From positions 1-64,000 of the forward strand of contig NZ_JAULSI010000029.1 of NCBI RefSeq assembly GCF_030711405.1: a stretch of 64,000 bases of DNA, in the 5' to 3' direction. The notes under the pieces are model-generated. The model had not been told where the DNA came from, made no database searches, and saw only the letters and a program-made list of their open reading frames with translations. Source of the stretch: Massilia brevitalea. GTDB lineage: Bacteria > Pseudomonadota > Gammaproteobacteria > Burkholderiales > Burkholderiaceae_D. Positions 32,845 to 42,207 of the stretch are shown in pieces (positions within the stretch are counted from its first letter, which is position 1; each line of letters opens with the position of its first letter). A program made the position numbers and the translations under genes.

Positions 32845-35800
32845 TTAACGAATCATCGACTCCCACACCTTCTGCAAGCGCTTGGCCGACACCGGCATCG
32901 GCGTCCTCAGCTCCTGCGCAAACAAGGACACGCGCAGCTCTTCGAGCATCCAGCGGTACTCCGTCATGCGCGGGTCCAAACTCTTGCCCGGCTGCTTGAC
33001 GATGCGCTGGTACTGGCTGGCCGCGTTCTGCCATTCCGCCATCAACTGCGCATCGCGCGAGGGATTGCCGCGCAGCTTTTCCAGGCGCACGTTCATCGCC
33101 TTCAGGTAACGCGGGAAGTGCGCCAGCTGGCTGTACTCGTTATCGGCAATGAAGCGCTTGTGCACCAGTCCCTGCAACTGCGCCTGCATGTCGGCCGCAA
33201 CCGGCGCCGCCAGCCCATTCAGCCGCTTCGGCATGCCATGGAACTCCGCCAGGATAGCCCCCACCAGGCGCGCGATCTCGTTGATCAGCAAGCCAATCCG
33301 CCCCTTGCCCTCGTCCTTGCGCTTGTTGAACGACGCGGCATCGTGCGGCAGCGGGTCCTGCAGGCAGGCGATGTCGATGGCCTTCTGGATGATCTGGTCG
33401 CGCAGCTCTTCCTGCGAACCCACCGTCATGAACTGCATGCCCATGCCTTGCAGCCCCGGGATGTTCTTCTCGGCAAACTTCAGTTGATCCTTCAGTTGCA
33501 GCGCGAACAAGCGGCGCAGGCCGATGCGGTGGGTGCGCGCCGCCACGTTCGGATCGTCGAACACCTCGATGTCGCAGTGATTCCCCTTGTCGACCAAAGC
33601 CGGGAAGCCGATCAGCGTCAGCTTGCCCTGCTTGATCTCCAACAGCTCGGGCAGCTCGCCGAAACTCCAGCTGGTAAGCCCCGTGTGCTGGCTGACGGCC
33701 GGCGCCGCAGCGGCAGCAGGAGCGCTGGCCGATGCTTGCGCTCCCTTCCCTTTACCCTGGGGCGCCGGCACAGGCGCAGCAGCAGGCGCCAGCGGCGAGG
33801 CCTGCCCCTTGCCCTTGCCCCAGGCTGCCGGTGTCGCCACATTCGGACGCAAGCCGCCCACGGCTGCCGGCGCCGCTTCCGCCATCTTCTGGAAGCTCTC
33901 GCGCGCCTGGGCGCCCAGCTCGGCCTGCAGCGATGCCAGGTTGCGCCCCATGTCGAGCTGGCGCCCATGCTCGTCGATCACCTTGAAGTTCATGAACAGG
34001 TGGGCCGGCAGGGTCTCGAGTTTGAAGTCGCCGGTCAGCACGTTCACACCGGTCTCGGCGCGCACGTCCGCAATCAGCACGTCGACCAGGTCGCCGCGCC
34101 CGAACACGCCGGCCGCATGGATGCGCTCGACGAAACGCGCCGCGTAGTCCGGCAGCGGCACGCAGTGGCGGCGCAGCTTCTGCGGCAGGGATTTCAGCAT
34201 CAGGTGCACGCGTTCCTTGAGCATGCCCGGCACCAGCCAGGCCGCGCGCTCCTGCGGAATCTGGTTCAGCGCGAACAGCGGCACCGACAGCGTCACGCCG
34301 TCGCGCAGGCTGCCCGGCTCGAAGTGATAGGACAGGCCCATCTCGATGCCGGTGACGTTCATCGTCTTCGGGAACAGCTCGGTGGTGACGCCGGCCGCTT
34401 CGTGGCGCATCAACTCTTCGCGGTTCAGGAACAGCAGCTTCGGGTTGTCGCGCGCCGCGTCCTTGTACCACTTCTCGAAACCGGCGCCGTTCACCACGTC
34501 CTTCGGAATCTCGGCGTCGTAGAAGGCCGCGATCAGCTGGTCGTCCACCAGCACGTCCTGGCGCCGCGACTTGTGTTCGAGGTTCTCGATTTCCTTGATC
34601 AGCTTCAGGTTATGCGCGTAGAACTGAAGGCGCGTGTCGTAGTCGCCGGCGACCAGCGCATCGCGGATGAAAATCTCGCGCGCTTCATACGCGTTGTGCA
34701 GCGCATAGTTGATGCGCCGGCCGCTGTAGACCACGATGCCGTACAGGGTCGCGCGTTCCAGCGCGCTCACTTGGGCCGGACGCTTTTCCCAGCGCGGCTC
34801 GCCCCAGGATTTTTTCAGCAGGTGCCCGCCGATCTTTTCCAGCCATTCGGGCTGGATCTGCGCCACGGTGCGCGCGTACAGGCGCGTGGTCTCGACCAGC
34901 TCGGCCGCCATGATCCACTTGCCCGGTTTCTTCACCAGCGAGGAACCCGGCCACACGTGGAACTTGATGCCGCGCGCGCCCAGGTAACCCGCACCCGGCT
35001 CGTCCTCGCCCTTGAAGCCGATGTTCCCCAGCAGGCCAGTCAGCAGCGCCAGGTGCAGCTGGTCGTAGGTGGCGGCCGCCGCGTTCAGGCGCCAGCCCTG
35101 CTCGCGCACGATGGTCAGCAATTGCGAGTGCACGTCGCGCCATTCGCGCAGGCGCACCTGCGACAGGAAGTTGGCGCGGCAGTTCTCCTGCAGCAGGCGG
35201 TTCGACTTCTTGTGCGCGATGGCATCCTCGAACCAGGCCCAGATCTTCAGGTAGCTGTTGAATTCGGACTTCTCGTCGGCGAACTTCTTGTGCTTCTCGT
35301 CGGCCTGCTGCTGGTACTCCATCGGCCGGTCGCGCGGGTCCTGCACCGACAGGGCCGAGGCGATGATCAGCATCTCGTTCAGGCAGTCGTTGTCCACGGC
35401 GGCCAGGATCATGCGGCCTACGCGCGGGTCGAGCGGCAGGCGCGCGAGCTTGCGGCCCAGCGGCGTCAGCTCGTTGGTGTCGTCGACGGCGCCGACTTCC
35501 TGCAGCAGCTGGTAGCCGTCGGCGATCGCACGGCCCTGCGGCGGTTCGATGAAGGGGAAGGTCTCGACATCTGTCAGGTGCAGCGACTTCATGCGCAGGA
35601 TGACGGCCGCCAGCGACGAGCGCAGGATTTCCGGCTCGGTGAACTTCGGCCGCTGCAGGAAATCGTCTTCCTCGTACAGGCGGATGCAGACGCCATCGGC
35701 CACGCGGCCGCAACGGCCGGCGCGCTGGTTCGCGGCCGACTGCGCGATCGGTTCCACCTGCAGCTGCTCGACCTTGTTGCGGAAGCTGTAGCGTTTTACG

Positions 35801-37071
35801 CGCGCCAGGCCCGCGTCGACCACATAGCGGATGCCGGGCACGGTCAGCGAGGTCTCGGCCACGTTGGTGGCCAGGACGATGCGGCGCGCATTCGTGGTGC
35901 GGAACACCTTGTCCTGCTCTTCCACCGACAGGCGTGCGAACAGCGGCAGGATCTCGACGTGCGGCGGATGCTGCTTGCGCAAGGCTTCCGCACAGTCGCG
36001 GATCTCGCGCTCGCCCGGCAGGAAGACCAGCACGTCGCCCTGGCCGATGCGGCAGAGTTCATCCACGCCGTCGACCACGGCATCGATCAGGTCGCGCTTG
36101 TCGCGCGCCTGCTGCGCCTTAGGGGCAGGCTTGTTGTCGACGCCGCCGCCCACGACCACGGGGTCACGGTCCACGGGGCGATAACGCACTTCCACCTTGT
36201 ACAGGCGGCCCGAGACCTCGATGACCGGCACCGCCGGCTTGCCTTCCTGGGCAAAGTGGCGCGCGAAGTGCTCGGCGTCGATGGTCGCCGACGTGATGAT
36301 GATCTTCAGGTCCGGACGGCGCGGCAGCAGCTGCTTCAGGTAGCCGAGCAGGAAGTCGATGTTCAGGCTGCGTTCGTGCGCCTCGTCGATGATGATGGTG
36401 TCGTAGGCGCGCAGTAGCGGATCGGTCTGGGTTTCGGCCAGCAGGATACCGTCGGTCATCAGCTTCACCGAGGCGCCCGGCTGCAGGGTGTCGTTGAAAC
36501 GCACCTTGAAGCCCACGTGCTCGCCCAGCGGCGAACCGAGTTCCTGGGCGATGCGCTTGGCCGTCGAGGACGCGGCGATACGGCGCGGCTGGGTATGGCC
36601 GATCAGCGCGTTCTCGCCGCGGCCCAGCTCCAGGCAGATCTTCGGCAGCTGGGTGGTCTTGCCGGAACCGGTTTCGCCCGAGACGATGACGACCTGGTGT
36701 TCGGTCAGCGCCTTGGCGATCTCGGCGCGGCGGCCGGATACCGGCAGGTCCTCGGGATAGGTAATTGGCGGTAGCGGATTGCGCACGCGCGGTGCGCGCG
36801 GGGCTTTCGTCTCGTCGCGCGGAGGACGCGGCGCACGTTCGCTGCGCTCGCCCTGTGGTGGACGTGGCGCGCGTTCGGCACGCTTGCCTTGCTGCGCACC
36901 ACCCTCGCCCGCATGCCGGCGCTCGCCTTTCGTCTGCAAACGCCCATCCGGCGTCTGCGTCATCGGCGCGCGCAACTCGCCTTTCGCATGCTGATGCGAT
37001 GCGGTCGATGGAGAAGGTGAAGGTGCTGCGCGCGCCGCGTCCGGCGAAGGCTTGTTACTCTGTTCAGACAT
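32845..37071 (-). CDS. hrpA: ATP-dependent RNA helicase HrpA
   Basis: A 1408-residue DEAH-box helicase that acts on RNA and helps resolve stalled ribosomes. An N-terminal Arg/Pro/Lys-rich extension (residues 1-100) is longer than usual. Then come Walker A GETGSGKT (about 130), DEAH in IIIDEAHERS (about 230), SAT in ITSATID, and QRAGRCGR (motif VI, about 450). The long C-terminal half is typical of HrpA (family length about 1300). The Pro/Ala/Gly/Lys-rich insert near residue 1110-1140 is low-complexity. I chose the ATG at 37071 (MSEQSNKPS), divergent from argA. Confidence 0.95.
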   Translation of the reverse strand: MSEQSNKPSPDAARAAPSPSPSTASHQHAKGELRAPMTQTPDGRLQTKGERRHAGEGGAQQGKRAERAPRPPQGERSERAPRPPRDETKAPRAPRVRNPLPPITYPEDLPVSGRRAEIAKALTEHQVVIVSGETGSGKTTQLPKICLELGRGENALIGHTQPRRIAASSTAKRIAQELGSPLGEHVGFKVRFNDTLQPGASVKLMTDGILLAETQTDPLLRAYDTIIIDEAHERSLNIDFLLGYLKQLLPRRPDLKIIITSATIDAEHFARHFAQEGKPAVPVIEVSGRLYKVEVRYRPVDRDPVVVGGGVDNKPAPKAQQARDKRDLIDAVVDGVDELCRIGQGDVLVFLPGEREIRDCAEALRKQHPPHVEILPLFARLSVEEQDKVFRTTNARRIVLATNVAETSLTVPGIRYVVDAGLARVKRYSFRNKVEQLQVEPIAQSAANQRAGRCGRVADGVCIRLYEEDDFLQRPKFTEPEILRSSLAAVILRMKSLHLTDVETFPFIEPPQGRAIADGYQLLQEVGAVDDTNELTPLGRKLARLPLDPRVGRMILAAVDNDCLNEMLIIASALSVQDPRDRPMEYQQQADEKHKKFADEKSEFNSYLKIWAWFEDAIAHKKSNRLLQENCRANFLSQVRLREWRDVHSQLLTIVREQGWRLNAAAATYDQLHLALLTGLLGNIGFKGEDEPGAGYLGARGIKFHVWPGSSLVKKPGKWIMAAELVETTRLYARTVAQIQPEWLEKIGGHLLKKSWGEPRWEKRPAQVSALERATLYGIVVYSGRRINYALHNAYEAREIFIRDALVAGDYDTRLQFYAHNLKLIKEIENLEHKSRRQDVLVDDQLIAAFYDAEIPKDVVNGAGFEKWYKDAARDNPKLLFLNREELMRHEAAGVTTELFPKTMNVTGIEMGLSYHFEPGSLRDGVTLSVPLFALNQIPQERAAWLVPGMLKERVHLMLKSLPQKLRRHCVPLPDYAARFVERIHAAGVFGRGDLVDVLIADVRAETGVNVLTGDFKLETLPAHLFMNFKVIDEHGRQLDMGRNLASLQAELGAQARESFQKMAEAAPAAVGGLRPNVATPAAWGKGKGQASPLAPAAAPVPAPQGKGKGAQASASAPAAAAAPAVSQHTGLTSWSFGELPELLEIKQGKLTLIGFPALVDKGNHCDIEVFDDPNVAARTHRIGLRRLFALQLKDQLKFAEKNIPGLQGMGMQFMTVGSQEELRDQIIQKAIDIACLQDPLPHDAASFNKRKDEGKGRIGLLINEIARLVGAILAEFHGMPKRLNGLAAPVAADMQAQLQGLVHKRFIADNEYSQLAHFPRYLKAMNVRLEKLRGNPSRDAQLMAEWQNAASQYQRIVKQPGKSLDPRMTEYRWMLEELRVSLFAQELRTPMPVSAKRLQKVWESMIR

Positions 37072-37087
37072 TGTTTTTACGAGGTAT

Positions 37088-37118
37088 TTGGTGCGCAAGT
37101 CGCGCAGCGAATTATAAT
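37088..37118 (+). promoter_or_regulatory. argA promoter, possibly giving a leaderless transcript
   Basis: A consensus -10 TATAAT lies at 37113-37118 with a poor -35 TTGGTG at 37088-37093 (19-base spacer). Transcription would start about 37125, one base before the argA ATG at 37126. No ribosome site precedes that ATG. The interval 37072-37125 must also hold the hrpA promoter. Confidence 0.5.
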
Positions 37119-37125
37119 GCGGCAA

Positions 37126-38439
37126 ATGGAAAACCCTACCCAATTCGTCCAGTGGCTGCGCTCTGTCGCGCCGTATATTCATGCATTTGGCGGCAAGACT
37201 TTCGTCGTCGCTTTCCCGGGTGAACTCGTGGCCGCCGGCGCCCTGCCGGTACTCGCGCAAGACCTGTCCCTGCTGGTCGCACTCGGCATCCGCATCGTGC
37301 TGGTGCACGGTTCGCGTCCGCAAGTCGCCGAGCAGCTCGGCCTGCGCAATGTCGAGGGCCGCTTCCACAACGGCGTGCGCATCACCGACACCGCCGCCAT
37401 GGAATGCGCCAAGGAAGCCGCGGGCGAACTGCGTCTCGACATCGAGGCCGCCTTCAGCCAGGGCTTGCCGAACACGCCGATGTCGAACGCACAGATCAGC
37501 ATCGTGTCGGGTAACTTCGTGATCGCCCGCCCGCTCGGCGTGATCGACGGCGTCGACTTCGAACTCACCGGCATGACGCGCAAGATCGCGGCCGACAAGA
37601 TCGCCCCGATCCTGCAGACCGAAGACAACCTGGTGCTGCTGTCGCCGCTGGGCTTCTCGCCGACCGGCGAGGTGTTCAACCTCACCATGGAAGACGTGGC
37701 CGCCTCGGCCGCCATCGCCCTTCATGCCGACAAGCTGATCTACATTACCGAAACGCCGATGATGACGGATGCCGCCGGCGCCGAGATCCGCGAACTGTCC
37801 TCGCACCAGGCCGAAGCGGTACTGCAGGCCGGTTTCCTGCCGCAGGACGCCTCGTTCTACCTGCAGCATGCGGTCAAGGCCTGCAACAGCGGTGTCGACC
37901 GCGCCCACATCGTGCCCTTCCAGATGGACGGCTCGGCCCTGCTCGAACTGTTCACCCACGACGGCGTGGGCACCATGATCAGCCACGAGAACCTGGAAAG
38001 CCTGCGCCAGGCCACAATTGAGGACGTCGGCGGAATTATCAAGCTCATCGAACCGCTGGAAGCCGACGGCACGCTGGTCTACCGCGGGCGCGAGCTGATC
38101 GAGCGCGAGATCGAACAGTTCTCGGTCATCGAGCACGATGGCGTGATCTTCGGCTGCGCGGCGCTGTATCCCTTCCCGGACGCGAAGATGGGCGAGATGG
38201 CCTGCCTGACCGTGAATCCCGACGTGCAGGCCCAGGGCGACGGCGAGCGCATCCTGAAGCACATGGAAAACCGCGCGCGCGCCGCCGGGCTGACCAAGCT
38301 GTTCGTGCTGACCACGCGCACCGCGCACTGGTTCAAGAAGCGCGGCTTCCAGCCGGCCACCGTGGACGACCTGCCGAAGGACCGCGCCCACATGTATAAC
38401 TGGCAGCGCAAGAGTCAGATTTTCATCAAGACTTTATAA
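37126..38439 (+). CDS. argA: Amino-acid N-acetyltransferase (N-acetylglutamate synthase)
   Basis: A 437-residue enzyme that acetylates glutamate with acetyl-CoA, the first step of arginine synthesis. The N-terminal amino-acid-kinase domain (residues 1-280; [14 protein letters not shown] segment at about 60) is the arginine-binding regulatory part. The C-terminal GNAT domain (about 290-437) contains GCAALYPF and [20 protein letters not shown]. This is the classical ArgA, not the short ArgA or ArgJ form. The ATG at 37126 is preferred; another at 37117 overlaps the -10 element. yggX follows after 35 bases. Confidence 0.94.
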   Translation: MENPTQFVQWLRSVAPYIHAFGGKTFVVAFPGELVAAGALPVLAQDLSLLVALGIRIVLVHGSRPQVAEQLGLRNVEGRFHNGVRITDTAAMECAKEAAGELRLDIEAAFSQGLPNTPMSNAQISIVSGNFVIARPLGVIDGVDFELTGMTRKIAADKIAPILQTEDNLVLLSPLGFSPTGEVFNLTMEDVAASAAIALHADKLIYITETPMMTDAAGAEIRELSSHQAEAVLQAGFLPQDASFYLQHAVKACNSGVDRAHIVPFQMDGSALLELFTHDGVGTMISHENLESLRQATIEDVGGIIKLIEPLEADGTLVYRGRELIEREIEQFSVIEHDGVIFGCAALYPFPDAKMGEMACLTVNPDVQAQGDGERILKHMENRARAAGLTKLFVLTTRTAHWFKKRGFQPATVDDLPKDRAHMYNWQRKSQIFIKTL

Positions 38440-38474
38440 TCGCTGTTTTTACATCGAACATCAGGAGCAGAACC

Positions 38475-38747
38475 ATGGCCCGCACCGTCAATTGCATCAA
38501 ACTCAAGAAGGAAGCCGAAGGCCTGGACTTCCCGCCTGTGCCAGGCGAAATGGGCAAGAAGCTCTACATGCAGGTTTCGAAGGAAGCCTGGCAGGCATGG
38601 CTGAAGCACCAGACCATGCTGATCAACGAAAACCGCCTGAACCTGGCCGACGACCGCGCGCGCAAGTACCTGGCCACGCAGATGGAAAAGCACTTCTTCG
38701 GCGAAGGCGCAGACCAGGCGGTTGGCTACGTGCCGCCGACCGCGTAA
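38475..38747 (+). CDS. yggX: Fe(2+)-trafficking / oxidative damage protection protein
   Basis: A 90-residue cytoplasmic protein of the YggX family, which protects iron-sulfur clusters under oxidative stress. It has the family opening [20 protein letters not shown] with the conserved Cys, the block [26 protein letters not shown], and the typical YVPPTA end. Full length (E. coli 91). AGGAG precedes the ATG. Its stop abuts the stop of the convergent DUF488 gene. Confidence 0.96.
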   Translation: MARTVNCIKLKKEAEGLDFPPVPGEMGKKLYMQVSKEAWQAWLKHQTMLINENRLNLADDRARKYLATQMEKHFFGEGADQAVGYVPPTA

Positions 38748-39299
38748 TCAGAGATCGAGTCCCAGCTGCTCGCCCCCTTCGGGCGGGTAGATGATGCGGG
38801 TGCCTTCCACCTGCGCGAACGGCGTCAGCTTGTGCGGACGCCGTTTTTGTTTGCCGATGATGTCTTCCACCTCCACGCCGCGCACCAGCAGCGCATCGCC
38901 CACCAGCGAACGGTGGCAGCGCCAGGGCACGGCTTCGGCGCACATCAGGGCGCAGCGCGTGGTCTCGGCCAGGTCGACCACCAGGTCGACGTTCCTGTTG
39001 AATTCCGGCGTCTGCATGTAGTCTGCGTAGCCCTGGAACGAGGTATTGCGCCAGCCGCCGTTGGGCGAATCCGGGCGCGGACGGCGCAGCCCGCCCAGGC
39101 CGGGAATCTGACGGTAGGCGATGCCGGCTTCCTTCAGCGAGGCCGGCAACTGGTCTTGCCCGAACTGCGGATTATGGCGCGACTTGGGAACGGTGCGGAT
39201 ATCGAGCACGCACTCGACCTCGTTCAGGCGCAGCAGCGCGATGAATTCCTCGATGGACTGGTTCGAATGGCCGATGGTGCAGACGGTGTGCGTGCTCAC
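38748..39299 (-). CDS. DUF488 family protein
   Basis: A 183-residue soluble protein of the DUF488 family: CTIGHSNQSIEEFIALLRLN at the N-terminus, DIRTVPKSRHNPQF, and CAEAVPWRCHRSLVGDALL with two Cys. The function is unknown, although the family is often found near nucleic-acid or redox genes. The start is GTG at 39299 with GGAGA 5 bases upstream; the TTG- or ATG-extended frame runs into a REP element. The REP pair at 39310 begins 11 bases upstream of the start, so it sits in the promoter or leader. Confidence 0.88.
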   Translation of the reverse strand: MSTHTVCTIGHSNQSIEEFIALLRLNEVECVLDIRTVPKSRHNPQFGQDQLPASLKEAGIAYRQIPGLGGLRRPRPDSPNGGWRNTSFQGYADYMQTPEFNRNVDLVVDLAETTRCALMCAEAVPWRCHRSLVGDALLVRGVEVEDIIGKQKRRPHKLTPFAQVEGTRIIYPPEGGEQLGLDL

Positions 39300-39309
39300 G
39301 TGGGTCTCC

Positions 39310-39410
39310 GTAGGGTGGACGGCTTCGCCGTCCACGCGTTCAAACCAAAGAAGCACCGTGGTAAAGCATGCGCAGGTCGAACGCGTGGACGGGAGACCCG
39401 CCCACTCTAC
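39310..39410. repeat. Inverted pair of GTAG-type REP elements (GTGGAC sub-type)
   Basis: 39310-39343 (GTAGGGTGGAC, GGCTTCGCC loop, GTCCACGCGTTCAA) and 39377-39410 (inverse, ending CTCTAC) form a doublet between the DUF488 gene and the first tandem membrane protein. Both carry the GCGTTCAA tail seen at 27.9 and 28.1 kb. Confidence 0.8.
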
Positions 39411-39437
39411 ACGAAACCAATACTTGAGCGGCGCAGC

Positions 39438-40106
39438 CTAGTTGATACTCTCGGCGGCGCGCTTCGATACAGGCGTCTTCACCGGCGCCCTGTAGCGCAG
39501 CACCACACCCTGCGCCAGCACCAGCGCCACATACCCCACCAGCTCGCACAACTCTTCCAACGCCTGCGAATGCGCCACCCAGTCGCGCGCAAACGCCGGC
39601 ACGTGGCCCTCGCCCGCCGTCGAACCGAGCGCGGCGCCCAGCACGATCACCACGCACAGCCACGGAAAACCGCCGCCGGCGACGACGCGCTTCAGGTAAC
39701 GGTGCACGCCATGGCGCCAGCCAACGACCAGGGACGCCAGCACCAGCAAGCCGGCAATCGCCGGCACCAGCGGCCGGTAAGGCAGCACGCGCGACGAAAA
39801 CACCGGCCCTTCGGGTCCGAAGCCCAGCGGCGGCAGGAACACGGCGCCCCAGCTCAGTTCGCGGCTGGCCAGCAGGAACCAGACCGGCAGCGCGCACAGG
39901 CCCAGCATGGCGGCGCCGTCCCTTGAACCGCGCCGCCAGGCACGGCCGGCCAGCACCAGACCGGCCAGCAAGACCGCTACCTGGGCATTTTCGATGATCC
40001 CGTTTTCGAAGCTCCACGCCAGCGGAATGACGAGCGACAGCGGATAACAGAGCAACAGGCACAGCAGCAAGATGCGCTGCAGGCGCACGGACGAATTCAT
40101 TTGCAT
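39438..40106 (-). CDS. Six-segment membrane protein, tandem copy 2
   Basis: A 222-residue integral membrane protein with about six hydrophobic segments and a short Lys/Arg-rich tail. It is a clear paralogue of the gene 16 bases upstream: both share LLCYPLS-type, ASRELSWGAVFLPPLGF, GWRHGVHRYLK, and LGAALGSTAGEGH blocks in the same order. The family is unknown to me. The conserved E-L-S-W and G-E-G-H residues in or near the membrane are candidates for function. Start 40106 or 40100; no clear ribosome site is visible. Confidence 0.75.
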   Translation of the reverse strand: MQMNSSVRLQRILLLCLLLCYPLSLVIPLAWSFENGIIENAQVAVLLAGLVLAGRAWRRGSRDGAAMLGLCALPVWFLLASRELSWGAVFLPPLGFGPEGPVFSSRVLPYRPLVPAIAGLLVLASLVVGWRHGVHRYLKRVVAGGGFPWLCVVIVLGAALGSTAGEGHVPAFARDWVAHSQALEELCELVGYVALVLAQGVVLRYRAPVKTPVSKRAAESIN

Positions 40107-40122
40107 GAAGGAGTACGCCGGA

Positions 40123-40806
40123 TCAGGCTTCTACCGTACGCGCACCGGCCAGCGCCGGAGCCTTGAAGCGCAGCAGTACGCTTTGCGCCGTCACCATCGC
40201 CAGGTAGCCCACGCATTCGGCCATTTCTTCCAGCACTTCCGAACGCTTGACCAGGTCACGTGCAAAGCTGGGCAGATGCCCCTCCCCGATGGTCGAACCG
40301 AGCGCGGCGCCGAGCACGATGAGCACGCACAGCCAGGGGAAGGCGCGGTGCGCGACGATATTCTTGAGGTGGCGATGCACGCCGCGGCGCCAGCCGATGA
40401 CCAGGGAAGCCAGCACCAGCAAACCGGCCACGAAGGGAACCGCCGGCCGGTAGGACAGGATGCTCGACGAGTACACCGGACCGTCGGGGGTAAAGCCCAG
40501 CGGCGGCAGGAACACGGCGCCCCAGCTCAGTTCGCGGCCGGCCAGGATCATCCAGATCGGAATCGCGCACAGGGCCAGCGCCGAGCGCACATCGTTCGGG
40601 CCGCGCAGCCAGGCGCGCGCGGCGAAGAACAGGCCGGCCAGCAAGACCACGACCTGGGTATTTTCCACGACCCCGTTTTCCCAGCCCCAGGCCACCGGCA
40701 CCATGCGCGAGAGCGGGTAGCAAAGGAAGAGGCACAGCAACAGGAAACGCTGGAGATAGATCCGGCGCGGGTCGATCCGGTCGAATTGGGCGGAAAGTGG
40801 ATTCAT
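40123..40806 (-). CDS. Six-segment membrane protein, tandem copy 1
   Basis: A 227-residue integral membrane protein, paralogue of the next gene. Blocks: FLLLCLFLCYPLSRM, GRELSWGAVFLPPLGF, SLVIGWRRGVHRHLKNI and VLGAALGSTIGEGHLPSFARD. The two genes are 16 bases apart and likely form an operon. A TetR-operator-like palindrome lies about 47 bases upstream of the ATG. No assigned function. Confidence 0.75.
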   Translation of the reverse strand: MNPLSAQFDRIDPRRIYLQRFLLLCLFLCYPLSRMVPVAWGWENGVVENTQVVVLLAGLFFAARAWLRGPNDVRSALALCAIPIWMILAGRELSWGAVFLPPLGFTPDGPVYSSSILSYRPAVPFVAGLLVLASLVIGWRRGVHRHLKNIVAHRAFPWLCVLIVLGAALGSTIGEGHLPSFARDLVKRSEVLEEMAECVGYLAMVTAQSVLLRFKAPALAGARTVEA

Positions 40807-40852
40807 GGATAAAATGAAGGAATCGGCAGGCCGAAGAGCCCGCCAAAAAAAA

Positions 40853-40866
40853 TGACTGGTCAGTCA
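40853..40866. promoter_or_regulatory. TetR-type palindrome upstream of the tandem membrane genes
   Basis: TGACTG-GT-CAGTCA is a perfect 6+6 inverted repeat, of the kind bound by TetR/AcrR repressors. It lies in the 160-base promoter interval of the two membrane proteins. No TetR gene is present in the window, so the regulator would act in trans. Confidence 0.6.
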
Positions 40867-40966
40867 CTAAACCTGCCAATATACACCATTCATTCAGCGG
40901 CTTCACCTTGACTTACGTCAAGGCAACCATGGGACAGCAAGTGCCCTTCCGCAGCCCACTACGGTG

Positions 40967-41296
40967 CTACATCTTGCGGCATTGGCGCAGCTCGCAGCGC
41001 GCCATGAACACCTTGCCGTCGGCACATTGCATGCGATAAATCTCGACCGGCCCTTCCGTGGTCACCAGGCCGGCGCCGCCGGCGCCAAGGCAGGCATGCT
41101 GCCGCGCCAACTGTTCCACCGTGTTCGAGGACACGCCCACCCGGTACGGTACGCGCTCGATCGGCACGCCGTTGGCGTCGGCCAGGCCAGCCGCCCGCGC
41201 CGGCGCGGTAGCCGCAGCCGCGGGCATGGGACTGGACCTGAACATCGCGCAGCCACCCAGCAAAACCAGGGCCGTCAGCGCCAGCAATCGTTTCAT
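40967..41296 (-). CDS. Small lipoprotein of unknown function
   Basis: A 109-residue exported lipoprotein. The lipobox LLGGC is at residues 12-16, giving Cys16 as the lipidated residue. The mature part has a Pro/Ala linker, then ADANGVPIERVPYRVGVSSNTVEQLARQHACLG and three more Cys (CADG, CELRQC), suggesting disulfides. I recognise no family. It follows rpiA on the same strand after 28 bases. Confidence 0.75.
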   Translation of the reverse strand: MKRLLALTALVLLGGCAMFRSSPMPAAAATAPARAAGLADANGVPIERVPYRVGVSSNTVEQLARQHACLGAGGAGLVTTEGPVEIYRMQCADGKVFMARCELRQCRKM

Positions 41297-41324
41297 CGCG
41301 TCTCCGTGGAGTGAACAGTCAGGA

Positions 41325-42002
41325 TCAGAAGGCCAGGGTCTTCACGCCGTCGGCAGTGCCGAGCAGGCAGACGTTGGCGCCGCGCTGGGCGAACAGGCCG
41401 ACCGCGATCACGCCGACGATGCCGTTGATCTGCGTTTCCAGCGCCACCGGATCGGCGATCGCCAGGCCGGCCACGTCGATGATCTCGCCGCCGTTGTCGG
41501 TGATGAAGGCATCGGTACTATCCGGCTTGGTACGCAGGCGCGGCTGGCCGCCGAGCGCCGCCAGCTGGCGGATCACGGCCGCGCGCGCCATCGGAATCAC
41601 CTCCACCGGCAGCGGGAAGTTACCCAGCGTCGGCACCAGTTTCGAACCGTCGGCGATGCACACGAATTGCTTCGACACCGAAGCGACGATCTTCTCGCGC
41701 GTGAGCGCCGCGCCGCCGCCCTTGATCATCGCGCCTTCGTCGGTGATTTCGTCGGCGCCGTCGATGTAGACGGCAATCGAGTCGACTTCGTTCAGGTCGA
41801 ACACCGGGATGCCGTGGCCGCGCAGGCGCGCCGCGGTGGCTTCCGACGAGGCGACGGTGCCCTTGATGCTGTCCTTGATCTTCGCCAGCTCGTCGATGAA
41901 GAAGTTGGCCGTCGAGCCGGTGCCCACGCCGATGATTTCGCCCTCGACCACGTAGTCGATGGCGGCGCGTGCAACGGCTTGCTTGAGTTCGTCCTGAGTC
42001 AT
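41325..42002 (-). CDS. rpiA: Ribose-5-phosphate isomerase A
   Basis: A 225-residue cytoplasmic isomerase (ribose-5-P to ribulose-5-P) of the pentose phosphate pathway. Motifs: [12 protein letters not shown] (phosphate loop, residue 26), [17 protein letters not shown] (catalytic Asp-Asp about 85), and [12 protein letters not shown]. Full length (E. coli 219). The ATG at 42002 is the only start before the motif block. It supplies the pentose branch that complements edd/eda/pgi at the right end. Confidence 0.96.
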   Translation of the reverse strand: MTQDELKQAVARAAIDYVVEGEIIGVGTGSTANFFIDELAKIKDSIKGTVASSEATAARLRGHGIPVFDLNEVDSIAVYIDGADEITDEGAMIKGGGAALTREKIVASVSKQFVCIADGSKLVPTLGNFPLPVEVIPMARAAVIRQLAALGGQPRLRTKPDSTDAFITDNGGEIIDVAGLAIADPVALETQINGIVGVIAVGLFAQRGANVCLLGTADGVKTLAF

Positions 42003-42207
42003 GATGATTCGCTTGGATGATGGGGAAATGGCGACATTTTAACGGATCGCCCTCCCCGGCTGCGGCTTTTCCGGGCATCTGCCGCAGGGCTGGCGTGCAT
42101 ATCCGAATTCGCAGCATGCATACCCATAATGCATTGCCGAAACAACAAAAATATCTGACACTGTTCAAGATTAATCTCAGGCATCGGATTTTGACAGGCG
42201 GAACTGG

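Noticed and set aside
33118..36417. A very long plus-strand open frame (1099 codons) inside hrpA
   Set aside because: It is antisense to a strong HrpA match, is rich in Arg/His/Gln as GC-rich shadows are, and has no domain.
39310..39356. Upstream extension of the DUF488 protein
   Set aside because: The extension translates the REP element; the GTG at 39299 has a proper ribosome site.
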